A program made the position numbers and the translations under genes. The notes under the pieces were generated by a model. The model worked only from the letters and a program-made list of their open reading frames with translations. It was not told the origin of the DNA and made no database searches. DNA of 64,000 bases from Aminithiophilus ramosus (GTDB lineage: Bacteria; Synergistota; Synergistia; Synergistales; Aminithiophilaceae), in NCBI RefSeq assembly GCF_018069705.1, contig NZ_CP072943.1, positions 310,001 through 374,000 of the forward strand, read 5' to 3'. This document shows, piece by piece, positions 53,117 to 61,749 of this stretch; the stretch's first letter is position 1; each line of letters opens with the position of its first letter.

Positions 53117-53151
53117 GGGCCGGACCCTTTTTGGGGGTCCGGCCCTTTTTT
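53117..53151 (+). terminator. Intrinsic terminator/attenuator between the leader peptide and metQ
   Basis: GGGCCGGACCC (53117-53127) and GGGTCCGGCCC (53135-53145) form a perfect 11-bp stem with a 7-base loop, followed by six T. Being upstream of metQ and downstream of its promoter, it must be conditional for metQ to be expressed, unless an unseen internal promoter exists. Confidence 0.88.
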
Positions 53152-53325
53152 GTGCCCCTCTTCCGGGGACAAAGGGCGCCGTGAGGGAAAGAGGAAGGGG
53201 CTGGTCGATCGGTAGGGAAAAAGAGGCGACGAATTGCCATCACGGGGGAGGTGGTTCCCCCTCCGATGTGCCGAGGGGCTTACGGGGTCTCGCGGCCGAA
53301 AGAGAAACGACATCCAGGAGGAGCG

Positions 53326-54114
53326 ATGGAAATGAGACGATTCCTGTCCGCCCTGTGCGTCACCCTGCTGCTTTCCACGACGGCCCTCGCGGCGGCGCCC
53401 GAGAAGATCACCATCGGCGTCACGCCCTTCCCTCACGGGGAGATCATGGAGGTCGTCAAAGGTCTTCTGGCGAAGGAGGGCTACGAGCTGGTCATCAGGG
53501 AATTCAGCGATTACGTGACGCCCAACAGCGCCCTGGCCGAGGGGAGCCTGGACGCCAACTTCTTCCAGCATGTCCCCTACCTGGAGAACACCTGCGCCGA
53601 AAAGGGCTTCGATCTCGTCTGGGTGGCCAAGATCCACATCGAACCCCTGGGCCTCTACTCCGAAAAGATCAAAGACTATCGGGATCTGAAGAAGGGCGAC
53701 TCCATCGCCATTCCCAATGACGGCACCAACTGCGCCCGGGCCCTTCGGCTTCTCGAGGCCAACGGCCTCATCAAGGTCAAAGAAGGGGAACTCGTCACGG
53801 CCTTGGACGTCGTGGAGAATCCCAAAAACCTCAAGTTCATCGAACTCGACGCCGCCCAGCTTCCCCGCACCCTGAAGGACGTCACGGCCGCCGTCATCAA
53901 CACCAACTTCGCCTCCGAGGCGGGGCTGATCCCCTCGAAGGACGCCCTTCTCATCGAAAGCGGCGATTCGCCCTATGCCAACGTCGTCGCCGTAAGGGCC
54001 GAAAGCGTCGAGACGCCCGCCGTCCGGGCCCTGGTCAAGGCCGCCACCTCGCCGGAGGTCAAGGCGTTCATCGAGGAAAAGCTCGTTCCCAAGGGCATCG
54101 TCCCGGCCTTCTAG
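53326..54114 (+). CDS. metQ: MetQ/NlpA-family methionine-type substrate-binding protein
   Basis: The 262-residue exported protein has a signal peptide (about 1-23, ending TTALAAAPEK) followed by family motifs KITIGVTPFPHGEIME, FSDYVTPNSALAEGSLDANFFQHVPYL (split FSDYVTPN, LDANFFQHVPYL), IPNDGTNCARALRLL and VINTNFA. Most MetQ proteins are lipoproteins; here no cysteine follows the hydrophobic core, so lipidation is unlikely. No metN or metI neighbours it. Two ATGs (53326, 53332) share the AGGAGGAG site; the second has a more usual spacing. Regulation by the upstream leader fits a methionine substrate. Confidence 0.9.
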   Translation: MEMRRFLSALCVTLLLSTTALAAAPEKITIGVTPFPHGEIMEVVKGLLAKEGYELVIREFSDYVTPNSALAEGSLDANFFQHVPYLENTCAEKGFDLVWVAKIHIEPLGLYSEKIKDYRDLKKGDSIAIPNDGTNCARALRLLEANGLIKVKEGELVTALDVVENPKNLKFIELDAAQLPRTLKDVTAAVINTNFASEAGLIPSKDALLIESGDSPYANVVAVRAESVETPAVRALVKAATSPEVKAFIEEKLVPKGIVPAF

Positions 54115-54150
54115 GCCCGAAAGAGAAGGGCAGGCGACAAGAGACAGACC

Positions 54151-54192
54151 AAGAGGAGGCCCGAGGCGGATTTCCGCTTCGGGCCTCCTCTT
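54151..54192 (+). terminator. Hairpin terminator after metQ
   Basis: A 20-base arm (54151-54170) pairs with 54173-54192 with one G-T wobble, closing on a two-base loop that opens to a small one in practice. It follows the metQ stop by 37 bases. No T tract follows. Confidence 0.75.
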
Positions 54193-54366
54193 GAAAGATT
54201 TTCGTCTCGGCGGGGGCCCCTGAGCCGATCTCCCTTGGCCTTCGGCCGAGGTGCGGTCTTTTCCCGGCGCTGTCCCCCCCCCTCTTCGTGAACCGACGGG
54301 AGGAGCGGACCTGCCCTTTTTCCGGGACGGAGCCGAGGCCGGGGCCTGTGCAGGACGGCCTCGGGA

Positions 54367-55871
54367 TCAGGCGTAGGAGCTCCGACTGATCGTCAGATCG
54401 TCGGGATTGAGAGCAAAGGAGACGAAGCGCTCCTCCTGGGTGATTTCGATGAAGGTCCGCTGAATCTCGATGATGACGCCGGGGCGGAGGACATGACGGA
54501 TGGCGATGATGCCCTTGCGGGTCTCCTGGAGGAGGAGGCTCTCCATGGAGGCCTTTTTCTCCTTCATGATATTGAGGCGTTTTTTCTGCAGGGCATACTG
54601 ATCGAGGATGGACCGGAGTTTCTGGGTGAAGGCGACGGGGAGGAGCGGACCTCCTTTGGAGAAGATTTTCGTGCTGATGTCGTGAATGGTCTTCGTCACC
54701 TTTTCGAGGTTTTTTTCCAGGGACCGGATCTCTCCGTCGAGCGCGTCGACCTGACTGCGGAGGCGGAAGTTCTCTCCCACCTGGAGTCGCGTCCGGCTGC
54801 TCATGGGCGACCCCGCCGATTGGGCGTCGATGCGTCGCAGGGCCGAGACATCTCCGGCCAGGATTCCCTTGCGTCCCTTGACGCGGATGGAGTCGCAGCT
54901 GCGGACCGTGCCGTGGAGGATGTGGGATTCGACGAGGATCGATCCGTCGACGTAGAGGGTGGCTCCTTCGACGAAACGAACGCGGAGGGAGCCCCCGGCG
55001 TCGACGCGCGTCTTCTCTCCCAGGAGCCCGCCGCGGATGCGGACGTCCCGTCCGGCGTGAAGGGTGGCCGATTCGACGTAGCCCCCGATGGCGATGTCGA
55101 AGGCGGCCTGGACGAGGAAGCCTTCGCGGACGTTGCCCGTCACGGTGACGCTGCCGTCGAAGCGGATGTTGCCCGTCGAATAGTCGACGTCGCCCTGAAT
55201 CGTCAGCACGGGGCGGACGGAGAGGGCCGTCCCCTCCAAATGGGGCTGTCCCCAGGTCTCGGCGACGAAGTGGATGCCGTCGTCGGAGAGGACGCCCGAT
55301 CCGGCGGTGAGAACGGCCGACCTGGGCCTCACCGGGGCGATCTCCCGGCCGTAGATGTCCCTTCCGGCCTCGCCGGGAATGGGGGGGTGGAGGATGGCCA
55401 GGAGCTCTCCGGGGCTGACGGAGGGAATCTCGCCCTTTTCCCTGTAGTCGATGGCCTCGTCGTCGTCGGAATCGGTCGCCAGCGACGTCTGGAGGGGGAC
55501 GAGAATCTCCACCCTCCCCTCGCGGGGAGGGATGGGAGGCGTGCCCTGGGCGGCCAGAATGCGCCGGAGGGGCTTTTTCTCCGCCTCGCAGCTTTCGATG
55601 GCCCGAACCAACTCCTCTTCGAGGAGGGCCCGGATGCCGGCGCGGGCCAGGTCGTACTTGATGTCGAGGAGGTCGAGGGGGCGCCCGTCTCCCGCGGAGG
55701 GGGAAAGGTCGACGAAGAGGCTCATTCCGTCTTCCGTGACGTAGAAGCGGAAGGAGCCGTCGACGGACAGGGGGGGGCAAGCGGCTCCTTCTCCTCGTCG
55801 AAGTCCTTCAGGGACGTGACGTCGCGGAGCAGGTTTTCCAGGATCAGATCGACGTGTCGCTCTTCCTTCAC
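54367..55871 (-). CDS. FapA-like (DUF342) polymer-forming protein, 5' end out of frame at a C8 tract
   Basis: From 55725 down to 54367 the frame encodes 452 residues with the DUF342/FapA layout: N-terminal part, a beta-helix of repeated 'GDV...GNV...GGYVESATLHAG' strands, and a helical coiled segment (SLEKNLEKVTKTI). The FapA fold starts before the ATG at 55725: translating back gives SVDGSFRFYVTEDG, but this joins the natural start (GTG 55871, overlapping the upstream stop as GTGA) only if the C8 run at 55770-55777 had nine (or six) bases. As written, the GTG frame ends at 55722 after 50 codons. Phase variation, frameshifting or a sequencing error could explain this. Function is unknown outside a flagellar link. 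Confidence 0.7.
55770..55777. repeat. Homopolymer G8/C8 tract inside the FapA-like gene
   Basis: Eight consecutive G on the plus strand (C on the coding strand) lie 95 bases into the gene. This is the exact point where the reading frame is lost. Such tracts slip readily during replication. Confidence 0.8.
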
Positions 55872-57274
55872 GAGGGAGCCCCCCTTTCCCCGTCGTCGGT
55901 GATCTCCAGGCGATGGCCGAGGGGGTTCTCCGGCCGACCGAGGGGCCTTTCGGTCGTTGCCGACGGGCTCATCCGCTGGGCCAGGGCCTGTAGGGGGAGG
56001 AGGTGGAGTTCCTCCTTGAACAGGCCCGTGCAGACTTCGAAGGAGTCGTTGACGTAGCAGATCATCCCCTCTCGGTCGGCCAGAACGATGGGGAGCGCCA
56101 GGTCGTTCAGGGCGGACTCGAGGAGGGCGATGGCGTCCGATGCCCGCCGCTGTTCCTCCTCGTGGCGGAGCGTCCCGGCGATGAGGGCCATGCCGCGCCG
56201 GATGAATTCGGTCTGGTCGTAGGAGAGGGTGCAGCACGACGGGTCTTCGTCGCCCTGGGGGGAGCAGAAGGCGATCAGTTCCGCTGCGGAGGAATTGGGG
56301 GTCCTGAAATGGAAGGGGAGGGCCACCGTCTTCGCCGTCTCGCCGACGGCGAGATCGCCTCCCGTCCAGCGGAGAAGGAAGCCGGCCTCGGGCCTCTCCC
56401 GGCGCAGAACGGCCAGGAGCCCTTCGAGACAGAGCCGGAGGCGTTTCTCCAGAGGCGTTTTCCCGTCGAGGAGAACCGTCGCCGCCGAGGCGAGGGCCTC
56501 CTGGCGCCCTATCGCCGCCGTCAGGTCGTGGATCCGTCGTTGTGCCTCCTCTTTCTGTCTCTGGGCGGCCGTATCGTCGCGGAAGACGGCCGTGATCTCC
56601 CCTTCGGGAAAGAGCAGAAGAGAGTAGTGCCTCCAGCAGAAGAGGTGGCTGCGCCGCCGGAGGATGACCGTGCAGCTTCGGTTCTCCCCTCTAAGGAGCA
56701 CATCGTCGAAGAGCTGGCGCAGCTCCCTGTGGTCGATATCGCGGAAGTACTCCTCGAAGGTGGGCGTTTCCGAGGGAAGGGGACCGTCGAGGACCTCGGC
56801 GGCGCCGTTACGGTGTATCAGCCGGTAGGTCCCCTCGTCGGCGACGTGGCGGAAGAGGAGGACGCCGCTGGGCGCGTAGCGGTGGAGGAGGCGGAAGCGC
56901 AGGAGGGCGCGGTAGTGGCGCCATGCCGGGAGGAGGACGGCCTGAAGGGAGAGAGGACCCAGAGGGCTTACGATGAAACCGAGAGGGTCGACGGAGGTGG
57001 CCCGCTCCAGCCCGGCCCCGTCGCCTTCGGAGAGAAGGAAAATAAAGGCGGCTTCGCCCAGGTCGCGGATTTCCCGGGCCAGGACGACCCCGTCGCCGTC
57101 GAGGTCGATGTCCAGGAGGATCAGTTTCGGCGCCGTCTGCCGGAAAAGCTCTTTGGCCGCCGAGCCCTCGGTGGTTATCCCCGTCACGGTCCAGCCCAGG
57201 GCGTGGGCCTGACGGGCCAGTTCCTCGGCCTGAAGGGCCTCTTGTACGACGATCATGAGAGTCTTTCGGTTCAT
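55868..57274 (-). CDS. REC-PAS-GAF multi-sensor regulator without an output enzyme
   Basis: The 468-residue protein begins with a receiver domain (phospho-acceptor D55 in LLDIDLDGDG), followed by a PAS-like region (about 130-235), a GAF-like region (about 255-385, containing FLLRWTGGDLAVGETA, split as FLLRWTGGD and LAVGETA), and a C-terminal PAS (ALNDLALPIVLADREGM, split). No kinase, HTH, GGDEF or phosphatase motif is seen, so it may signal by protein contact. The stop overlaps the FapA-like gene start (GTGA). An upstream promoter gives it a leader of about 200 bases. Confidence 0.75.
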   Translation of the reverse strand: MNRKTLMIVVQEALQAEELARQAHALGWTVTGITTEGSAAKELFRQTAPKLILLDIDLDGDGVVLAREIRDLGEAAFIFLLSEGDGAGLERATSVDPLGFIVSPLGPLSLQAVLLPAWRHYRALLRFRLLHRYAPSGVLLFRHVADEGTYRLIHRNGAAEVLDGPLPSETPTFEEYFRDIDHRELRQLFDDVLLRGENRSCTVILRRRSHLFCWRHYSLLLFPEGEITAVFRDDTAAQRQKEEAQRRIHDLTAAIGRQEALASAATVLLDGKTPLEKRLRLCLEGLLAVLRRERPEAGFLLRWTGGDLAVGETAKTVALPFHFRTPNSSAAELIAFCSPQGDEDPSCCTLSYDQTEFIRRGMALIAGTLRHEEEQRRASDAIALLESALNDLALPIVLADREGMICYVNDSFEVCTGLFKEELHLLPLQALAQRMSPSATTERPLGRPENPLGHRLEITDDGERGAPS

Positions 57275-57477
57275 TCTTCACGTCCCCCTTCCAGCCTTTT
57301 TCTCCGCGCTCCATCGCCCCGAGAGGCGGTGCCCGCCGACAGGGACAGGTCCGCACGAGGGAGGCCGACGAGGGCCCGGGAGAGGGAAAGAGGCATGAAG
57401 GAGGCGACGAGGGCTCGCCGAAAAAGGGGCGGGAGAGAGTCGAGAAGGCCGGAGACGATCCCGGAAACCCTGTCCGT

Positions 57478-57506
57478 ATTATAAGACCTCTTCCGTTGCC
57501 AACCAA
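57478..57506 (-). promoter_or_regulatory. Probable promoter of the REC-PAS-GAF / FapA-like operon
   Basis: On the minus strand TTGGTT (57506-57501) and TATAAT (57483-57478) have a 17-base spacer. It lies about 205 bases before the gene at 57274, next to an AT-rich stretch (57515-57560) that could act as an UP element. Confidence 0.55.
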
Positions 57507-57675
57507 AGAAAAGTTTGCAATTATCAATTAAATAAAAATAAATTTATTTTGTGATGATTTGAATTTTTGCGGCGACATGTTTTTTGCGTTTTCCTTTGTT
57601 TCGGTAAGGTGTTTCCCCGTCGAGCGCTCGGCAGGGACGGGAGCGGCCTGCGCCTGAGGCGATGGGCAAACACGC
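57507..57675. other. Intergenic AT-rich stretch, no gene seen
   Basis: Positions 57515-57600 are markedly AT-rich. Short open frames here have no ribosome sites. The stretch links the REC-PAS promoter to the hairpin that closes the dehydrogenase gene. Confidence 0.4.
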
Positions 57676-57723
57676 GCCGATGACAGAGGGTGCGGGACCC
57701 CTCCCGCACCCTCTGTCATCGGC
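57676..57723. terminator. 22-bp hairpin after the DapB-like dehydrogenase gene
   Basis: Arms 57676-57697 and 57702-57723 are perfectly complementary over 22 bases with a CCCC loop. It lies 48 bases beyond the stop of the dehydrogenase. As with other large hairpins in this window, no T tract follows. Confidence 0.75.
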
Positions 57724-57771
57724 CTGTGTTCGCCGCAGGGGCCCGGAACGGGGCGGCCCCTTCCCGCGGGT

Positions 57772-58851
57772 TCAGCGGGTCACGTAAGCGTCGAGGGGTT
57801 TCGCCCGGTACGCGTTGGAGCCCATCTTGTCCGTCGTGACGTATCCCGGAGCGGCGTTGACGATGTCGGGCAGGCGGTTGACGATGGTGGCGCAGGTCAG
57901 CTCGACCGTGGCCGGCCGGTTGATGATCACCTGCGTGTCGGGCTCGCCCGTCAGGGTCCAGTCGTTTCGGTCGAACTCGTCGGGGGCGTAAACCTTGCCG
58001 ATGCACTCCGTCTCGATGGTGATGCCCTCCTCCGTCTCGGTGGTGACCACGGCCGCCATGCCCGTCGCATGTCCGGCGGGGATGGTGATGCCCAGGGTTT
58101 CCGAGTGGAGATCGGTGTCGTGGGTCTGGGGGATGCACTTCTGGGTCTGGGACGTGACCGTCAGACCGAGGCGGCCGCAGAGCCATCCGTTGACGTTCCA
58201 CATGTAGGAGGGAAGGAACTGCCCCCTGTCGATGAGGGCCTGGCGCTCGGCGGGAGAGATGTCGTCGGAGGCGGCGATCTCCCGGGCGAAGGCGTCCAGA
58301 TCCAGGCCGGCTCCGTGGACCTGGGCGAGGGCGATCCCGTAATCCTCGACGTTGTAGCTGGACTTGCCCCGGATCCTGTGGATCCGGTGCGTCGCCCCGG
58401 CGAGGACGGCGATGAGGTTTCCCCAGAAGACATCCTGGTATCCCGATCCGCAGAGGGTACAACCGTTCTTTTTCGCGAGGTCGTCGAGTTCTTTCGTGAT
58501 GGCTGCGGAGGAGTTCCAGGGGAAAAAGGCCTCTTCGCAGGTGCTGATGGCGTTGACGCCGTTTCTCGCGCAGGCGAGGAAGGCCGACCGGAGGTCGCTC
58601 ATGAGGCTCATGGTGGTGATGATGCAGGCGTCGGGCTTGAGGGAGGCGAAGGTCCGGTCTGCCTCGGAGGCATCGAGGACGATGACGCCCTTCTTCTCCG
58701 TCCCGAGGATCTCGCCGATATCCCTGCCGATGACGGCCGGATTCTGATCGAAGGCGGCGACGATTTCGGCGCCCTTCTCGTAGACGTACCGCATGGTGTA
58801 GGCGGACATCTTTCCGCAACCGAACTGAGCGACACGAAGCTTACGTGACAT
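57772..58851 (-). CDS. DapB-like NAD(P)-dependent dehydrogenase (2,4-diaminopentanoate dehydrogenase type)
   Basis: The 359-residue protein has an N-terminal Rossmann motif VAQFGCGKMSAY and AAFDQNPAVIGRDIGEILG, a pattern shared with dihydrodipicolinate reductase and 2,4-diaminopentanoate dehydrogenase. Its length (about 350) matches the latter better than DapB (about 270). That enzyme acts in anaerobic ornithine breakdown, fitting an amino-acid fermenter, but the ornithine aminomutase partners are not here, so the substrate is inferred. ATG 58851 follows GGAGGTGTG; the longer frame lacks a start signal. A MerR-type promoter lies directly upstream. Confidence 0.7.
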   Translation of the reverse strand: MSRKLRVAQFGCGKMSAYTMRYVYEKGAEIVAAFDQNPAVIGRDIGEILGTEKKGVIVLDASEADRTFASLKPDACIITTMSLMSDLRSAFLACARNGVNAISTCEEAFFPWNSSAAITKELDDLAKKNGCTLCGSGYQDVFWGNLIAVLAGATHRIHRIRGKSSYNVEDYGIALAQVHGAGLDLDAFAREIAASDDISPAERQALIDRGQFLPSYMWNVNGWLCGRLGLTVTSQTQKCIPQTHDTDLHSETLGITIPAGHATGMAAVVTTETEEGITIETECIGKVYAPDEFDRNDWTLTGEPDTQVIINRPATVELTCATIVNRLPDIVNAAPGYVTTDKMGSNAYRAKPLDAYVTR

Positions 58852-58906
58852 ACAACACACCTCCTGAATGTGATCGATCAGGACATTCGAAGGTCGTCCT
58901 TCAATC

Positions 58907-58937
58907 ACTGTAGGGGCTATCCCTGGTATAGAGTCAA
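58907..58937 (-). promoter_or_regulatory. MerR-type promoter with 19-base spacer
   Basis: On the minus strand TTGACT (58937-58932) and TACAGT (58912-58907) are 19 bases apart, the over-long spacing typical of promoters twisted into activity by MerR proteins. The spacer contains the near-perfect dyad CTATACC-A-GGGATAG. It lies between the merR stop and the dehydrogenase start. Confidence 0.85.
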
Positions 58938-58945
58938 GAGGCTTG

Positions 58946-59773
58946 TTAAAACTTTATCGGGATCTGGAGTTTGATGGACATGGCCCGCTCGTTGTCGACG
59001 AAAACGGGGAGGTCCGTTATGACCTCGCAGAGGTAGTCGCCGGCGAAGAGGTAGCCCTTCTCGGAGGCGTGGGCGAGAAGGCGTCCGGCGTAGCGCTTTT
59101 CCTTGTGGAAATTGTCGCAGGAGATGCAGAGGTAGATCTGAGAGGGAAGCGTTTTCACGTTGGAGCTGCACTGGAAGTCGTCGTCGACGAAGATGAAGAC
59201 CTCGGTGGAGACGAAATCCCCTTCGGCGAGCCGATTCTGCCGCATCAGGGTGCCGACGTTGCAGAAATAGGCCATGGGGAGCCTGTTGAGGGCGATGTGC
59301 GTCTTCAACTCGCGCAGGATGTATTCGTAGGTGTCGAGGCCGAAGTCGTAGAAGTTGATGCCGCTGTCGTAGAGGTAGATCTTCCTCTCGGGCATGAATT
59401 CGGTGAAGATCGTGCCGTCCCGGGGGGCGGAGTGGTAGCGCCTGTAGTTGACGAGAGTCCGTTCCACCGATTTCCTTGTGGCACGGAGCCGGTCGATCTC
59501 TTCGTCGAGCCGTTTTTTCTGCAGTTCGAGGAGTTCCTGGATGACCGACACGTCCTGCCTGTCGAGCTGGGCCTTGATCTGCCGGAGGGACATCCCGAGG
59601 AGCTGGAGGTTCTGGATCATGTCGAGTCGGGCGGACTGTTTGATGTCGTAGTATCTGTAGCGGTTGGCGTCGACGGATTGGGGCTTGAGCAGGCCCAGCC
59701 GGTCATAGAGCCGCAGCGTCTGGATCGAGACGCCGTTGATCGCGGCCATTTCACCGATGGACAGTCTCTCCAT
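58946..59773 (-). CDS. MerR-family regulator with GyrI-like effector domain
   Basis: The 275-residue protein has a MerR helix-turn-helix at the N-terminus (SIGEMAAINGVSIQTLRLYDR, split as SIGEMAAING and SIQTLRLYDRLGLL), a long coiled dimer helix (LDEEIDRLRATRKSVERTL), and a C-terminal half resembling the BmrR/GyrI ligand-binding fold. It belongs to the multi-ligand BmrR type. It likely activates the dehydrogenase gene downstream through the 19-base-spacer promoter. ATG 59773 follows GGAGGAGG. Confidence 0.92.
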   Translation of the reverse strand: MERLSIGEMAAINGVSIQTLRLYDRLGLLKPQSVDANRYRYYDIKQSARLDMIQNLQLLGMSLRQIKAQLDRQDVSVIQELLELQKKRLDEEIDRLRATRKSVERTLVNYRRYHSAPRDGTIFTEFMPERKIYLYDSGINFYDFGLDTYEYILRELKTHIALNRLPMAYFCNVGTLMRQNRLAEGDFVSTEVFIFVDDDFQCSSNVKTLPSQIYLCISCDNFHKEKRYAGRLLAHASEKGYLFAGDYLCEVITDLPVFVDNERAMSIKLQIPIKF

Positions 59774-60064
59774 GTCGAACCTCCTCCGGCGGTTTCCGAG
59801 CCCTTCGGGGCGAAACCGCCTCACCGTGGGGGCAGGGCCGGAGGGTGGCGCATCGAAAGCCTCTCCTGCGATGTCCCCTGCATGCGGCGTCTCCTGGGAG
59901 CCTGTCGGACGTCTCTGGACAAAGGTGTTTTGCCTGACCTATGGCACTAAGAGCTTGACTTTGAGAGCGAAGAATCTCTTTTGGATAGCTCAAGGGGCTA
60001 TTGGTCGACGATTGCCGGATCAAGGCCGACAGGCTTCTGGCTGGAGAGAGACCGAAAGGCGTTC

Positions 60065-61480
60065 CTAAGGTGCAGTCCTGCCGGTCAGCCCCGGAGGGGC
60101 GTAGAGGGGGTCGAGGGCCTCCTCGTCGGGAAGGTAGATGCGCAGCGTGAGGGAGAAGGGGCCGTCGGGAGCGGGAAGCCAGTTCGATTCCCTCCCGGCG
60201 CCGGGAGTGTCCTTCTGGATGTAGAGCGTCAGAGAGCCGTCGGGGCCGAAGACGAGGCCCGGCGTCCTGTCGCCGATGGAGTAGCGGCCGATGGCGTTCG
60301 CCACGAGGAACTGGTCGGGGAGGTCGTAGAGGGTGAGGGACCAGAAGCCGCCTTCGCCGACGGGAGGGAGCTCGTCGGCGCCGAAGGAGATCTCGTAGGC
60401 GTTCGCCGAGGCGTCAAGAGGTTCTCCGTCGATAGCCGTGTTGGCGCTGGGATAGTAGGCCTCCTCGAGGTCGTTTCCGTAAAGGCCCACATAGGCCGCT
60501 CCGGCCCGGACGAGATACTCTCCCTGCAGTTGCTCCCGGCTGCCGAAGATGCGTTTGGCCAGATTCCAGCCGTTCCGGCTCTCGCTCAAAGAGGCGGCCG
60601 AGTGGGCGATCTCGTCGAGCGCCTGGGCGATGCCCTCCTCGACGGCCGCCAGAATCGCCTCGTCGTAGTTCCTCTCGTCGAAAAGGAGACCGGGAGCGAT
60701 GCCGATGGCTCCGAAGCTCTCGATGAGCTCCTCCTCCGAGGGATCGACGACGAGGTTGGCCAGGAGGAAGTTGAAGTAGCCGATGAACGAGGCCGACTCG
60801 GCCAGGTCTTTCACGTAGAGAGGGAAGATGTCTCCGGAAGGAGCCTCGGGAGCGGCCTGGTCCAGGAAGGCGGAGAGGGGGCGGGCGACGTAGTTCCGCT
60901 GAAGGGCGAGGACCGTTTCGAGGTCTCCCTCGACGGTCCCGTCGACGAGTGTTCGGCCCAGGCAGAGGACGAAATCGCCCTCGCTGCGGAAGAGATCGTC
61001 GACGCCGTTCGGTTTCTCTCCCTGCCAGTTCGGTCCCGCGACCAAGAAGGTACGGGCTCCCCTACCCGTCGTCCGCGTCCCGACGTAGCCGAAGTTGTAG
61101 GTGTACATGTCGACGAGCTGGAAGGAGACGTAGCGGTCCTCGACGGCCGGTGCGCTGATCACCATCGGCTCGGCCCGAAGGTCGAGCCAGAGCGTCGAGT
61201 AGAGGGTGTCGTTGTTGGGACGGACGATGTCGGTGTAGCTCGGGTCCTGAAGACGGGTGGAGTGAGTGAAGACGTTGAATCTCCCGGGGAGAAGGGCCTG
61301 GGCCTGCATGGTCTTGTAGTTCTCCATCATGGGGAAGGCGAAGATGTAGGCCTCCCTGGCCAGGGAGCGGGCCTCTTCGGCCGTAAGAGCCCGATCCGAC
61401 GAGGAGCAGCCGAAAAGAGGGACGAGAGAGACGATGAGAAGCAGCGGCAGGCGCCGCAGAAATCGGCCTCTTTCCTTCAT
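60065..61480 (-). CDS. DUF1254/DUF1214 lipoprotein
   Basis: The 471-residue exported protein has a lipoprotein signal (lipobox VPLFGC, Cys25) and the DUF1254 features AREAYIFAFPMMENYKTM and RPNNDTLYSTLWLDL near the N-terminus, then the DUF1214 half (YDLPDQFLVANAIGRYSIGD, split as YDLPDQFLV and IGRYSIGD). Function is unknown; members appear in many bacteria and some phage-like settings. It stands alone with gaps of about 270-290 bases on both sides. Confidence 0.88.
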   Translation of the reverse strand: MKERGRFLRRLPLLLIVSLVPLFGCSSSDRALTAEEARSLAREAYIFAFPMMENYKTMQAQALLPGRFNVFTHSTRLQDPSYTDIVRPNNDTLYSTLWLDLRAEPMVISAPAVEDRYVSFQLVDMYTYNFGYVGTRTTGRGARTFLVAGPNWQGEKPNGVDDLFRSEGDFVLCLGRTLVDGTVEGDLETVLALQRNYVARPLSAFLDQAAPEAPSGDIFPLYVKDLAESASFIGYFNFLLANLVVDPSEEELIESFGAIGIAPGLLFDERNYDEAILAAVEEGIAQALDEIAHSAASLSESRNGWNLAKRIFGSREQLQGEYLVRAGAAYVGLYGNDLEEAYYPSANTAIDGEPLDASANAYEISFGADELPPVGEGGFWSLTLYDLPDQFLVANAIGRYSIGDRTPGLVFGPDGSLTLYIQKDTPGAGRESNWLPAPDGPFSLTLRIYLPDEEALDPLYAPPGLTGRTAP

Positions 61481-61749
61481 GGGGCGATCTCCTTCCTTGC
61501 GGCCCGGAATGGGGGTGCCACGAGTCCGCCGGGAGAATTATCTCACAGAAGGATCCCGGCGAGGACCGCTTCGGAGGGAAGGACGCCCTCCGGGCCCGAT
61601 CGGCCGCCGCTCTCCATGGGCCGTTGTCCTCCTAGGAGAAGTCGAGGGAGCGAGGCGCGACGTTCATCAAGCCGAGGTCCCGTCCGGCTCCCGTCCGCTT
61701 TCGTTTTCCGTCGGCGCCGGGCGCGCGGATTCCGTCCGGCTCCGGTTCG

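Noticed and set aside
52950..53326. SAM-I or T-box riboswitch upstream of metQ
   Set aside because: I could not find the conserved SAM-I core or a T-box motif; the Met-rich frame plus terminator explains the leader better.
59880..60060. tRNA-like segment upstream of merR
   Set aside because: No cloverleaf with a TTCGA-type T arm and matching acceptor stem can be drawn; no tRNA was found in the window.
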